Source of the DNA: a virus
DNA: 28,467 nucleotides
Direction: 5' to 3' (one strand)
Virus record (IMG/VR): IMGVR_UViG_3300030390_000633
Coordinates: 1 to 28,467 of that record
Shown here: positions 14,001 to 22,559 of the stretch, piece after piece
Position numbering within the stretch: the first letter of the stretch is position 1
How the letters are laid out: the number at the start of each line of letters is the position of its first letter
Notes under the pieces: generated by a model
Seen by the model: only the letters and a program-made list of their open reading frames with translations
Database searches by the model: none
Told to the model about the DNA's origin: nothing
Position numbers and translations under genes: made by a program

Positions 14001-17000
14001 AGTTATATTTCAGAAACACTAGGAACAACTTTTGAATTAAGAGATAGTTTAGACTTTAGACCTAGAGTAGATGACGCTTCTACTTTACCTGGTTCAACAT
14101 CAGGTTCTGACTTTGAAAGAAGTTATAACGGTACAGGTAACTCTACAATAGACATGCCAGAATTCAATTCAGACATTACAACTGACTTTGAATTCTTTTT
14201 AAGTAGAATAGATAAAATTTTCATCACAAGAGGTGGTGAGTTAAAAGTAATTAAAGGTGCTTCTTCATTGAACCCTTTAGCGCCACAAAATTTAGAAGGT
14301 AACTTACACTTAGCAACTATTGAAATACCGGCATATACGCTTGATACAGACGAAGTGATCATCAACAAACAAGACAATAGACGATTTACTATGAGAGACA
14401 TAGGTCGTTTAGAAAAAAGAATACAGAACGTTGAATACTATACTCAACTTTCATTATTAGAAGCTGATGCACAATCTTTACAAATACAAGACGCAAATGG
14501 TTTCGATAGATTTAAAAATGGATTTGTTGTAGATAACTTTACAGGTCACAATGTTGGTGATGTTGGAAACAATGATTACAAATTATCTATTGATAGAGCT
14601 AAAGGTCAAGCAAGACCAATGTTCAACGAAGACAACATTGAGTTTGAAGAAATAGACGAAGATGGTTCAGTAATATCATCAGCAGATAGAACAGCTGCTA
14701 ATTATCAATTAACAGGTGATGTTGTAACATTACCTTACACAGAGACAAGTGTAATAGATCAACCATTCGCAACTAAAACAGAAAATCTACAACCATTTAT
14801 GATTTTCAATTGGATTGGTGATGTAGATTTAGACCCACCACTAGATGAGTGGAAAGAAACAGCTAGAGCGCCAGACATTGTAGTAAATTTAAATGGTACT
14901 TATGATAACCTAAGAAGAGCAATGGGATTAGAAAATGAATCTATCGCAACTGTTCCACTAGGTACAGAATGGAATGAATGGCAAGATCAATGGTCAGGTA
15001 ACCCTAGATCAAACGTTTCTCAAAATGGTCGAACAGTTACTACAACAACAAGTAGAGACGTTGTACAGACTAGAGGCGGTATTAGAACAGAAGTTGGACC
15101 ACAAACTGTTATTCAAAGTTTAGGTGATAGAGTTGTAGGTATAAACTTTGTTCCATTTATTAGAAGTAGATCAATCGCATTTACTGCTCAAGGTATGAGA
15201 CCAAATTCACAAGTGTTCCCATTCTTTGATGAACAATCTATCGCAGCATTCGTTACACCAACTGGTGGATCACTTGGTGGTAACATTGTTACTGACACCA
15301 ATGGTGCATGTAGTGGTACTTTCGCAATACCTGATCCAACAATAGATACTAACCCAAGATGGAGAACAGGTAAAAGAGTATTCAGATTAACAAGTTCATC
15401 TACTAACGCAAATTTAAATTCAGCTGATAGTGCAACATCAGCAGAGGCAGATTATTCTGCTAAAGGTTTACAAGAAACTGTAAGAGAAGCAATTGTTTCA
15501 ACAAGAGAAGTAAGAGTAATAAGAAGAAACGTATCAGAGTCACAAAGAATTACAAGATCATCTTCAAGTTCAGTTACTTTACCACCACCACAAAATAATG
15601 ATAGAGGCGGTGGAGGACCACCAGATCCAATAGCGCAATCATTTATGATTGACCAAGAAGATGGTTGTTATATTACAAGTGTTGATACATTTTTTGCTAC
15701 TAAATCAACTACAATTCCAGTAAGAGCTGAAATTAGAAGAATGAGCAATGGGTATCCTACAAATGATGTAATACCATTCGCACAAAAATATTTAAATCCT
15801 AATGCTGTAAACGTAAGTACAGACGCAAGTCTAAAAACAACATTTACTTTTCCATCTCCTGTATATTTACAAGAGGGTGTAGAGTATTGTCTAGTATTAA
15901 AAACAGATTCAAGTTCATATGCAGCTTATACAGCAAGATTAGGTGATACAGTAATTGGTAGTGATAGAACAGTATCTAAACAACCAGCGACAGGTGTATT
16001 ATTTAAATCAGCAAATGATAGTACATGGACACCTGAACAAATGGAAGATTTAAAATTCAATTTAAAGAAAGCAGTATTTGATGTTACTACTTCAGGTACT
16101 CTTACACTAGCAAATAAATCTTTACCTACAAGAGTATTACCCGCTAATTCATTAAGAACATTTAATGGCACTGGTGTCATAAGAGTGTTCCACAAAAACC
16201 ACGGTATGCACTCTACAAGTGATAACGTGACAATCTCTGGTGTGGGTTCTGGTGTATATAACGGCATTAACGCAACTCTAATTAATGCTACATTTACAAG
16301 TATTTCAAATATAACTTTAGATAGTTACGATATTACAACAAGTGGTACAGCAAATGCGTCTGGTGATGTTGGTGGTGCTTCAATAGTTGCTACAGAAAAT
16401 AGAGCCTTTGATGTAATGCAATTACAGATTGGTCAAATCACACAACCAGGTACAGAATTAACAGCAACAATTAAAACTACAACTGGTAAGTCAGTTCATG
16501 GTACAGAGACACCATTTACACTTGATACAAATTCATCAAATACAGTTATAGGTGATAACATTTACTTTACTTCACCGAGACTAGTTGCTAGTTCTATAAA
16601 TGAAACAAATGAAATGACAGGTAAAAATTCTCTAGTTGTTGATTTAAATATAAGTTCAGCTAACGTAAACTTATCACCATTTATAGATATGAAACGAACA
16701 AATGCGTTTGCGATTAATAACAGATTAAATAATCCTCAAGTTTCATCAACTGATACATTTACAGGTGATGGTTCAGATACAACATTTACTTTATCAGGAA
16801 CACCATCAAGTGTTCACTTATTAGCAATTAAGAAAAACGGATTAAAATTACAACCAGTTGATGACTTCACAGTTTCTGGTACAACTTTAACTATGGTTAC
16901 TGCGCCAGCTGCTGGTGCATCTGTTGTAGCAAAAATAACTAATACAGTTGACTTTGAAGAAGACACAGCAGTAGAAGGTGGTTCTTCTGAAGGTGTATAT

Positions 17001-17354
17001 GTAACTAAAACAGTTAATTTAGAAAACCCATCAACAGCTTTAGATATAAGAGTTGCGGCAAGTGTTAGATCATCTTCTTCAATTCAAGCATTCTTTAGAA
17101 TAAGTGGTGGTGAAGAAACAAGAAGAATTAAAGACATAGAGTTTACTCCATTTAACATAGATGGCGCACCCGATCAAGCGATTGACCCATCAGTAGGCGA
17201 TGAAGTACAAGATAACGATTTTAGAGATCGTCAATTTAGTGTTAGTGGTTTATCAGAGTTTACTTCTTTTGAAATTAAGATAGTATTAAGAGGTAGTGTA
17301 TCACCATATGCACCGAGACTAAAAGACTTTAGAGGAATAGCATTGGCGATATAA
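11067..17354 (+). CDS. Giant virion structural protein, DUF4815-like baseplate/fibre protein (2095 aa)
   Basis: The N-terminus (PSPTDFNLSPYFDD, FHRVLFRPAFAVQARELTQSQ, then KFGDHMFKQGSIVIPGG) is the signature of a large structural protein conserved in marine T4-like phages, which I know as a DUF4815-type family. Beta modules of the FxxGExxTGxTS type recur near residues 91, 138, 469 and 586. A second conserved block (FELRDSLDFRPRVDDAS) lies near 990. A Gly/Pro hinge (RGGGGPPDP, about 1513-1521) leads into the IAQSFMIDQEDGCYITSVDTFF domain. A fibre-type module (FTGDGSDTTFTLSG ... VSGTTLTMVTAPAAGA) spans about 1898-1953. Position after gene 8 and size suggest a peripheral baseplate or proximal fibre protein replacing T4 gp9-gp12 functions; that role is inferred. 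Confidence 0.85.
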   Translation: MPSPTDFNLSPYFDDTTEDKKFHRVLFRPAFAVQARELTQSQTILQNQMEKFGDHMFKQGSIVIPGGVAFDKKYYAVKLTSIAVSNTLAQFTTGTIITGGTSGVVAEVIGTDALVSSDPATLYVKYQKTGTNNSSFVFTNGETITGINSDSVAVSCVCNTTATGSAAIGEAGTYYINGYFVKADAETLILDKYTNTPSYRIGYTITETFITSNDDASLNDNATGSSNLNAPGAHRFKIQLTLTKKTLSSTEDSNFFEILRVENGNIKGQTRATEYNILAETLARRTFDESGDYVLTNPEFDVREHLLNGTNRGINTSGNGGLETKLAVGVSPFKAYVNGYEGEILSTTYVDVDKARDTESANNNKTRFNVKNFVNVTNVFGSPDISFVSGHTEAFKNLNLYRDPTTTRGTEVVTVGVDVTQIGRAKSRGFEYVSGEETSDIFANTGVYKHYIFDVEMFTHVDLTTSANFTTGERLTGATTGATGVVMSDTARKSAAIAITAANPSVATLSNHGFVDGQQITLTGGTYSVGGASNSGARVCVVRNTTANTFNLFDADGTTSLNVTAQSGNPTAAHTTVVLSNVQGSFSAGETVTGDISNATGSIQADSIGFKGATSFDFEQTKQVGMAGSPTYTADTVLNATQGSNVEMTGNVTVANSNATVRGKGTKFTTELKVDDSITFTNDAGASVTGIVRNIISQTELTLTANVGGSDVTTGGIPTRRRAKLQNPEQNISIFKLPNTTVSTLKTLSNGGAVDTNFTVRRQFVKTLTSNGDETFTAGSNETFVSHANDDFTVSIMTTGSGGTGAVGDSLSTSGNNHEGGAIITLGGSPAGKTLTLDFGANFAGHKVKLTATLSRSVAGSKTKTLSAAQTIAISSQSIIQSGVIGLAKADIFKINNIYMSPAFGTTPTASHTDITSRFDLDNGQRDNFYDIGRIKLKPGALKPTGQLLINFDFFSHGSGDYFDVDSYSGVVAYENIPSYISETLGTTFELRDSLDFRPRVDDASTLPGSTSGSDFERSYNGTGNSTIDMPEFNSDITTDFEFFLSRIDKIFITRGGELKVIKGASSLNPLAPQNLEGNLHLATIEIPAYTLDTDEVIINKQDNRRFTMRDIGRLEKRIQNVEYYTQLSLLEADAQSLQIQDANGFDRFKNGFVVDNFTGHNVGDVGNNDYKLSIDRAKGQARPMFNEDNIEFEEIDEDGSVISSADRTAANYQLTGDVVTLPYTETSVIDQPFATKTENLQPFMIFNWIGDVDLDPPLDEWKETARAPDIVVNLNGTYDNLRRAMGLENESIATVPLGTEWNEWQDQWSGNPRSNVSQNGRTVTTTTSRDVVQTRGGIRTEVGPQTVIQSLGDRVVGINFVPFIRSRSIAFTAQGMRPNSQVFPFFDEQSIAAFVTPTGGSLGGNIVTDTNGACSGTFAIPDPTIDTNPRWRTGKRVFRLTSSSTNANLNSADSATSAEADYSAKGLQETVREAIVSTREVRVIRRNVSESQRITRSSSSSVTLPPPQNNDRGGGGPPDPIAQSFMIDQEDGCYITSVDTFFATKSTTIPVRAEIRRMSNGYPTNDVIPFAQKYLNPNAVNVSTDASLKTTFTFPSPVYLQEGVEYCLVLKTDSSSYAAYTARLGDTVIGSDRTVSKQPATGVLFKSANDSTWTPEQMEDLKFNLKKAVFDVTTSGTLTLANKSLPTRVLPANSLRTFNGTGVIRVFHKNHGMHSTSDNVTISGVGSGVYNGINATLINATFTSISNITLDSYDITTSGTANASGDVGGASIVATENRAFDVMQLQIGQITQPGTELTATIKTTTGKSVHGTETPFTLDTNSSNTVIGDNIYFTSPRLVASSINETNEMTGKNSLVVDLNISSANVNLSPFIDMKRTNAFAINNRLNNPQVSSTDTFTGDGSDTTFTLSGTPSSVHLLAIKKNGLKLQPVDDFTVSGTTLTMVTAPAAGASVVAKITNTVDFEEDTAVEGGSSEGVYVTKTVNLENPSTALDIRVAASVRSSSSIQAFFRISGGEETRRIKDIEFTPFNIDGAPDQAIDPSVGDEVQDNDFRDRQFSVSGLSEFTSFEIKIVLRGSVSPYAPRLKDFRGIALAI

Positions 17355-17572
17355 TGAGTAGAATAAAAGTAGAAGGACACACAAGTTTAGTAAGAGATAC
17401 TTCTTCAAACGCTGTGATCACTACTTCAAGTGACTATATGATATATATGGCTCGTTATAAAGCGAGAAATAAACAAGGTGATGAATTAAGGACTGCTTGT
17501 AAAGAGATAAATAATCTAAAGGCAGAATTAAGAGAAATAAAAGACTTATTAAAACAGGTTGTAAAAAAATAA
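17354..17572 (+). CDS. Small coiled-coil virion-associated protein (72 aa)
   Basis: The start overlaps the stop of the giant gene (TAATG). The N-terminal part (LVRDTSSNAVITTSSDYMIYMARYKARN) resembles small proteins encoded next to fibre genes in cyanomyoviruses. Residues about 45-72 form a heptad-like Leu/Ile helix (CKEINNLKAELREIKDLLKQ) suited to a coiled coil. No signal or membrane segment. Probably a structural or assembly cofactor of the neighbouring fibre proteins; function not established. Confidence 0.7.
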   Translation: MSRIKVEGHTSLVRDTSSNAVITTSSDYMIYMARYKARNKQGDELRTACKEINNLKAELREIKDLLKQVVKK

Positions 17573-17573
17573 C

Positions 17574-18437
17574 ATGGCAGTAAAATTTATAGCAAAAGAC
17601 GATACACTAGAAGACTTTAGACTGGCGTTTAACGATCAGTCGGCAAACAGTTTTGGTGATATCGCTAACCTAAGTGGTTCTATCAGCGCAACTAATTTAG
17701 TTGATGCAATGAACGAAACTATTACTATTGCTGTAAACACAGCTGGTTTCACATTGAGAGATAGTACATCTAGTACACAACAAATTGGTGGTGGTAATAC
17801 ATTAAATGTTGTAGGTGCTGCTAATGAAATTACAGCAGTCGTAAGTGCTACCGATACATTAACAATTGGATTGCCTGACAATGTTACAATCACTGGTAAC
17901 TTAACTACTTCTGGAACTGGAACACATACTTTAGGAACAATTAGTATAACTGGAAATACTATATTGTCTTCAAACGCAACAGCGATTTCAATTAATGATG
18001 ATCTAACATTAGCCGCAGGTAAAACATTAACTGCTGATCTTATAACAAGTTCAACAGACTACGTAGATTTTGGAGCAAAAAATATATCAACTTCAGGACA
18101 TTTTTATACAAATTCTCCAGAAGGTATAATATTTGAAGGAACAACAGCCGATGCATTTGAAACTAAATTAATTTCTATTGATCCAACTGCTGATAGACTA
18201 ATATCACTTCCAAATGTAACTGGTACATTAATTACAACTGGAGATACAGGCACTATAACAGCGACAATGCTTGCTGCTAATGCTATAACTGCCGCTAGTA
18301 TTACTAACAATTCAATTACAATTGACAAGATGGCAAATGACTCTATAGGACAAGCACAAATGAAAGATGTTGTTGATTTACAAATACAAAACTCATCTGG
18401 TGGTATTCTTAAACAGATATTTGGGGCTGGTTCATAG
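17574..18437 (+). CDS. Tail-fibre-like protein (287 aa)
   Basis: Low-complexity beta-rich sequence full of Thr, Ser, Asn and Ala, with repeated short motifs of the ITGNLTTSGTGTHTLGTISITGNT type (about 104-130), as in trimeric beta-helical phage fibres. The N-terminus (MAVKFIAKDDTLEDFRLAFN) is compact and may be the attachment domain. The C-terminus has TITATMLAANAITAASITNNSI, a pattern common before fibre tips, and a short final helix. It lacks an obvious chaperone or receptor-binding tip, so it may be a proximal segment or adaptor. It lies 1 nt after the coiled-coil gene. Confidence 0.75.
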   Translation: MAVKFIAKDDTLEDFRLAFNDQSANSFGDIANLSGSISATNLVDAMNETITIAVNTAGFTLRDSTSSTQQIGGGNTLNVVGAANEITAVVSATDTLTIGLPDNVTITGNLTTSGTGTHTLGTISITGNTILSSNATAISINDDLTLAAGKTLTADLITSSTDYVDFGAKNISTSGHFYTNSPEGIIFEGTTADAFETKLISIDPTADRLISLPNVTGTLITTGDTGTITATMLAANAITAASITNNSITIDKMANDSIGQAQMKDVVDLQIQNSSGGILKQIFGAGS

Positions 18438-18440
18438 ACA

Positions 18441-18448
18441 CATAAATA
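18441..18448 (+). promoter_or_regulatory. Near-consensus late promoter (CATAAATA)
   Basis: Seven of eight bases match TATAAATA. It lies in the 35-bp gap before the epimerase gene. The predicted start near 18454 would leave a 19-nt leader before the ATG at 18473. Confidence 0.45.
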
Positions 18449-18472
18449 ATAATAAGTATATAATGAAAAACA

Positions 18473-19201
18473 ATGAAAATATTATTAACAGGCCATAAAG
18501 GTTTTATAGGTCAACATCTATATAACTTTCTAAAAGACAATCATACAATAATCGGTATAGACGATCAATCAGGTGATAACTTATTAACCTGTGATCTAAA
18601 ACATAACGTAGATTTAGTAATACATCTTGCTGGTCTTTCTGGTGTTAGAGATAGTTTAGATAGACCAACAGATTATTGGGAACAAAACGTAATCGCTGGT
18701 CAAAGACTTTTCGATTATTTCAAAGATACAAGAATCCTATACGCAAGTTCTTCAACAGCACATGAGCCATGGAGTAATCCATATGCTATGAGTAAATATG
18801 GGTTAGAACAAATTGCGCCAAAGAATAGTGTAGGTATGAGATTTACAACAGTATATGGTCCTAATGCTAGAGAGACTATGTTGATACCAAGAATATTAAA
18901 ACATGATGTTCCTTATATCAATACAAACCATAGTAGAGATTTTATACACGTTGATGATTTAGTGAGAGCGATAAATAGTTTGATAAATTCAAACGTAAGG
19001 GGTATTACAGATATAGGTTCTGGGAGAACAAACAATCTTATAGAGTTAGTTGATTATTTCAAAATTGACTGTGAACGTGTCGTGGGAAACAAGTTTGAAA
19101 GATTGGATAACCTCGCTGATAATACCCTACTAAATAGCTTAGGTTGGTCACCTCAAATTAATTTATATGACTACATAAAGGAGAACAAAAATGATAACTG
19201 A
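18473..19201 (+). CDS. NAD-dependent epimerase/dehydratase of the extended SDR family (242 aa)
   Basis: The Rossmann signature GHKGFIG (G7-x2-G10-x2-G13) starts the protein, D30 follows beta-2 as NAD ribose ligand, HLAG (51-54) is the cofactor block, SSSTAHEP supplies the catalytic serine region, and Y104-AMS-K108 is the YxxxK pair. RFTTVYGP (about 123-130) and RDFIHVDDL are typical of UDP-glucose 4-epimerase/GDP-sugar dehydratase relatives. At 242 residues it is shorter than usual (about 310-340), mostly in the substrate domain. It probably makes or interconverts a nucleotide sugar. Its last 11 nt overlap the next gene. It lies directly after a fibre gene and faces the glycosyltransferase operon, which suggests a shared glycan pathway. 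Confidence 0.88.
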   Translation: MKILLTGHKGFIGQHLYNFLKDNHTIIGIDDQSGDNLLTCDLKHNVDLVIHLAGLSGVRDSLDRPTDYWEQNVIAGQRLFDYFKDTRILYASSSTAHEPWSNPYAMSKYGLEQIAPKNSVGMRFTTVYGPNARETMLIPRILKHDVPYINTNHSRDFIHVDDLVRAINSLINSNVRGITDIGSGRTNNLIELVDYFKIDCERVVGNKFERLDNLADNTLLNSLGWSPQINLYDYIKENKNDN

Positions 19202-19682
19202 AGAGTATCTAAAAGATAACTTTTTAACGGCATACTTTGTCGATAATGACAGAATGAATATAGAAGTACAAACTACAACGGAAGATAAGATGTCTGTATT
19301 TACTACTATCATACCATTCAAAGAAGAAAACCCTCAATGGCAAGCGCTTAATAAATTTATGACACTTGATCAATTACACGAGTCTACACACGAAAAGACT
19401 AAAGGTGAACATGAACAGTATAAAGAACAAGCACTTAAATTTGCTAAAGAAAAAGGCCTTGTTGGAAATGAGATTGCTAAAGACAATTACTTTGGTGAAA
19501 TAATTACACTTATTACCAAAGAACAAGAAAACGAAGATCATTTATTTGCTTTAAAACTTGCTATATTTGAAGTTGATGCTGTAAAAGAATCAGTAGATAT
19601 TGAGAAAAAGAAACTTGTAAGACAGAGTAAAACTAAAGCAGATTTAGTATATAACGCTTTATCAATTATCTTAAAGAAGTAA
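19191..19682 (+). CDS. Conserved-looking hypothetical (163 aa)
   Basis: The ATG lies inside the end of the epimerase gene and is preceded by AAGGAG, a strong ribosome-binding site. The N-terminal 50 residues are beta-rich (LTAYFVDNDRMNIEVQTTTEDK, VFTTIIPF), and the remainder is highly helical and charged with an ending of VYNALSIILKK. No cysteines, membrane segments or catalytic motifs. I associate similar proteins with the fibre region of cyanomyoviruses, possibly structural or chaperone-like, but no function is established. Its 3' end overlaps the convergent glycosyltransferase gene by 17 bp. Confidence 0.7.
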   Translation: MITEEYLKDNFLTAYFVDNDRMNIEVQTTTEDKMSVFTTIIPFKEENPQWQALNKFMTLDQLHESTHEKTKGEHEQYKEQALKFAKEKGLVGNEIAKDNYFGEIITLITKEQENEDHLFALKLAIFEVDAVKESVDIEKKKLVRQSKTKADLVYNALSIILKK

Positions 19683-20238
19683 AGTAGTCACTATACCAAC
19701 CAGACCAGCCTTCTTCTTGTAGATGATGCATTTGGCCTAGTGTTACTATACTGTAATCTTTTGGTTTCTCGTAGATGTAATCTTTGATTGATGGACAAAC
19801 TTTATCATAAGTTAAATAAAACGTCTCTTTAAAATAAAACTCATCACTTCCTTGGTAATATTTTTTCAAGTAAAACTGTTCTTTCGATCTAAACTTATCC
19901 CATATGTGTGATACATCGCCTGTCCATGATACAATAGACGAGTTTAGTGGCGTGTGAGCAGACTCTCTCCACCAACTGTCGTCTAGTAGTGTAAAGTTCT
20001 TTCTAATCAAGTTAGGTAGTTTATTAAAGATCACTACATCTAAATCAAAGTATAAATTCTCACCATCTCTAAACTTATCATACATTTGAAGTTTATTATA
20101 CCAATTACCATAGATATTATTTTCGATAACTTCAAAACTATCATACTTTAGACCAGAGTATGTGTCTATCATATGTTTAAGATTCTTTACATGCCAATCT
20201 GAAAACTTCTTACCAAATCTACAACAAATTATTCTCAT
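19666..20238 (-). CDS. Putative glycosyltransferase, GT-A fold with DxD (190 aa)
   Basis: The ATG at 20238 is chosen because it forms an ATGA overlap with the upstream stop; a TTG two codons earlier is less likely. The sequence begins MRIICCRFGKKFS, a GT-A-like first strand, and has the DxD metal motif at D65-L-D67 within ENLYFDLDVVIF, where a divalent metal and nucleotide sugar would bind. A C-terminal HHLQEEGWSGW resembles the His-containing end of GT8-like enzymes. At 190 residues it is a minimal enzyme. It is the last gene of the minus-strand operon. Donor and acceptor are unknown. Confidence 0.72.
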   Translation of the reverse strand: MRIICCRFGKKFSDWHVKNLKHMIDTYSGLKYDSFEVIENNIYGNWYNKLQMYDKFRDGENLYFDLDVVIFNKLPNLIRKNFTLLDDSWWRESAHTPLNSSIVSWTGDVSHIWDKFRSKEQFYLKKYYQGSDEFYFKETFYLTYDKVCPSIKDYIYEKPKDYSIVTLGQMHHLQEEGWSGWYSDYFTSLR

Positions 20239-20972
20239 AGCCAATATCTCTTTATAAAGTTGTCTCTGTGTTCATGTATAGTTTTTCCAACACCTGTAAA
20301 ATGTACAACTTTAATCTTTTCATTTACATCATCAAGTATCATATAGTCTGTATTAAACTTCTTTGAATATATCTTATTCAATTCAACATTATCCATAGTA
20401 TTATCTGAGTGTCTGCCTAACCACTCTTTAGGTGTTAGTGTTAATTTAATATTATTTTGTTGTACTTTCCAATTAACATAGTTTTGTTCTCCATAGTATT
20501 TGTGATGAACAACACCAGTATTGTAATAGTGTAATTGCCAAAAGTGTGGATTAAATGAGAAGTCGTCCCATATACTTTTTACACCACCTGATTTAAACTT
20601 ATAGAAACCACCGTTTAACTTTAATTTAGTATCCCACCATTGACCATATGTTATCAATTCGTTATCATCAACAGGGTGATTTAAAAGATCATCAACATTA
20701 TTTGTAATAACTTGATCTATATCCATTATGATAATATCGTCACCAGGTTTTTGACCTCCAAATTGAGGACTAAAAAACTTTAACTTATGCCAGTGTTTCT
20801 TTATACGACTATGATGGTTATAAGGTAATACTAAATCAGCCTCAACGTCTGTATCACTCAAACATATAAACTCAAAAGGTACTGTACTGTTTCTCTTTAG
20901 ACTTCTATATAATTTACTTACATAGTCTGGCGTGTAGAAGCCTTTAAAATATACAGTACATATCTTAAGCAC
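20235..20972 (-). CDS. Putative glycosyltransferase, GT-A fold with DxD (245 aa)
   Basis: The start is taken as the GTG at 20972, because GGAG lies 5 nt upstream and the protein then begins MLKICTVYFKGFYT, a typical GT-A first strand; the longer TTG start would add 7 residues inside the neighbour. The DxD motif is D84-I-D86 (IIIMDIDQVI). Conserved-looking pieces include WHKLKFFSPQF (about 61-71) before the DxD, a YNTGVV block, and a terminal VVHFTGVGKTIHEH, where the HFTG histidine is typical of GT8-like transferases. It overlaps the upstream gene by 8 nt and the downstream one by 4. Likely adds a sugar to a glycan or protein. Confidence 0.78.
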   Translation of the reverse strand: MLKICTVYFKGFYTPDYVSKLYRSLKRNSTVPFEFICLSDTDVEADLVLPYNHHSRIKKHWHKLKFFSPQFGGQKPGDDIIIMDIDQVITNNVDDLLNHPVDDNELITYGQWWDTKLKLNGGFYKFKSGGVKSIWDDFSFNPHFWQLHYYNTGVVHHKYYGEQNYVNWKVQQNNIKLTLTPKEWLGRHSDNTMDNVELNKIYSKKFNTDYMILDDVNEKIKVVHFTGVGKTIHEHRDNFIKRYWL

Positions 20973-21828
20973 GTTTACTCCAAACAAAATCAAAATCTTT
21001 ATTAATACAATGTACTAATTTTGTATCATCAGGTATATAACCTTGTATATCAAAAAAGTAATGCCACTTATTGTCTAACCATTGAATAGGTACATTGTTT
21101 ATTTGTTTCTTATATGAGAAGATAGTTTCGTTATCATATCTAAACATATCAATAATATTTTGTGTGTATATGCCAGGTTTACTTTCTCTTAATTTTGTCA
21201 TTATATCAATTGTGTCTTTAAACCCGCCAAAGAAATCTAATTTTATAATATCTTCTTTACTTGCTCCAATGATACCTGTATTGATAACATCATTTACAGG
21301 TTTAAAACCTTGATCATGTAACATGGCGTGACAATTAAAATATTTTGCTGATGGACTTCTAATACCTTCACTTGTATCCATACTCTTATTTACTTTAGGA
21401 TTATTATTATACACACAGATACCTTTAGACAAATCCCAGTTATTAAAGAAAGACGCTTCACGTGGGTGTTCTTTTGTAAATGGTATTACATCAAAGTCTA
21501 GGTATAATATTTCATCATAAGTCTTTGATAGTTCATTAAGTAAGTGTATCTTGTAGAAGTTAATAACTTCATAACCAGTGAACATAGGAAAGTCTTTTAA
21601 GAAGTTTTGTTCAAATGTTTTGTATTGTTCATCATACTCATACATTATAAAATCTACATCACATCTCTTAGCATACCATTGTTTAACTTCAACTAATCTA
21701 TCGTAATGTTTTTTAAAAGCATCAACAGTTTTATTAGCCTTTTCAGGTGTGTCTCGCCAATTTTTAGAATCACCATAGTGTTCTTTTGCTGGCACGTCAA
21801 CATATAAACTGTATATTACTCGTTTCAT
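20965..21828 (-). CDS. Putative glycosyltransferase, GT-A fold with DxD (287 aa)
   Basis: This is the largest of three adjacent glycosyltransferase-like genes. The N-terminus MKRVIYSLYVDVP is a GT-A-like strand. The metal motif is D111-F-D113 in ILYLDFDVIPF, preceded by a NFYKIHLLNELSK helix as in GT8-like enzymes. Further on come a NTGIIGA block (about 182-188) and a final KLVHCINKDFDF, again with the late histidine of the family. It overlaps the upstream methyltransferase in an ATGA junction. Three different GTs in a row suggest assembly of a short glycan, each adding one residue; this is inference. Confidence 0.75.
   Translation of the reverse strand: MKRVIYSLYVDVPAKEHYGDSKNWRDTPEKANKTVDAFKKHYDRLVEVKQWYAKRCDVDFIMYEYDEQYKTFEQNFLKDFPMFTGYEVINFYKIHLLNELSKTYDEILYLDFDVIPFTKEHPREASFFNNWDLSKGICVYNNNPKVNKSMDTSEGIRSPSAKYFNCHAMLHDQGFKPVNDVINTGIIGASKEDIIKLDFFGGFKDTIDIMTKLRESKPGIYTQNIIDMFRYDNETIFSYKKQINNVPIQWLDNKWHYFFDIQGYIPDDTKLVHCINKDFDFVWSKRA
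20978..20981 (-). promoter_or_regulatory. Shine-Dalgarno GGAG selecting a GTG start
   Basis: GGAG on the minus strand, 5 nt before the GTG at 20972-20970, inside the last codons of the upstream gene. It fixes the glycosyltransferase start at GTG rather than at an upstream TTG. Confidence 0.6.
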
Positions 21829-22559
21829 ATTTTACCAATTAATGTAAATCTAGTTCCTGTCTCAAATGGCATACTATCTTCTATTAAGACTTCTGCTCTA
21901 TCAGGTAATTGTGTTTTAAATTGTTCTATTGTTTTAACACAATTATAACTATCGTGTATATCAAATATATTGTGTGATTGAAAAGCAAAGTATGCTGGTT
22001 TTTCTCTATTCGCTACTCTATCCCACCAAGGATCTGTATAAGTTTGAGGTATACCAAATCTTTTTCTATATATTTCATCATACCTTGATTTTGGTCCAAT
22101 TGGTCCCCAATCTCTCATAGGTTTCATATTTTCACAAGAAGTATTGATAAACAAATCTGTTGTTTTAAATTGATCTCTAAAAGTCGCAAACACATCATCT
22201 GAAATCCAATCTACATCAAGGTCTTTAAATAAAGTATATTTAGCCATATTTAACATGGTTTTATTTTTATCAATACATGTAATTTTTTTAACCTTATCAT
22301 AGAATGCTGGTATTAATATACTACCATACCAACTACCAAATATAACTATCTCAGATTCTTTTGTTAAAAAATCTAAACTATTAACATGATCAACTAAATT
22401 CATTTTAGATGAAAACTGATTAGGACTAAACGAATCTAATAAGTCTTTTTCTTCACCACTTCTATTTAAACCCCGACTAGTCGCAGGAGTGTTAACCGCT
22501 TCTCTCATGTCAGGTGTTATTACCAAGTTCATTATTGTTTGTAATAATTTTACATTCAT
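21825..22559 (-). CDS. Putative SAM-dependent methyltransferase (244 aa)
   Basis: A class I (Rossmann) methyltransferase pattern: motif I-like IVIFGSWYG (G75 to G79), then KKITCIDKNK with the acidic residue D97 at the end of beta-2, ISDDVFATF as motif III, and DLFINTSCENM as motif IV. Motif I is degenerate (G-S-W-Y-G rather than GxGxG), so SAM binding is probable, not certain. The substrate is unknown; a sugar, small metabolite or amino acid are all possible. The start overlaps the upstream stop in a TAATG junction and the stop overlaps the next ATG, so it is co-translated with a Cys-cluster protein and a glycosyltransferase. Confidence 0.68.
   Translation of the reverse strand: MNVKLLQTIMNLVITPDMREAVNTPATSRGLNRSGEEKDLLDSFSPNQFSSKMNLVDHVNSLDFLTKESEIVIFGSWYGSILIPAFYDKVKKITCIDKNKTMLNMAKYTLFKDLDVDWISDDVFATFRDQFKTTDLFINTSCENMKPMRDWGPIGPKSRYDEIYRKRFGIPQTYTDPWWDRVANREKPAYFAFQSHNIFDIHDSYNCVKTIEQFKTQLPDRAEVLIEDSMPFETGTRFTLIGKI

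Noticed and set aside
18438-18472. wcaG-type structured RNA upstream of the epimerase
   Set aside because: Such RNAs occur before epimerase genes in some marine phages, but only 35 bp are available here and no stem-rich structure is visible.
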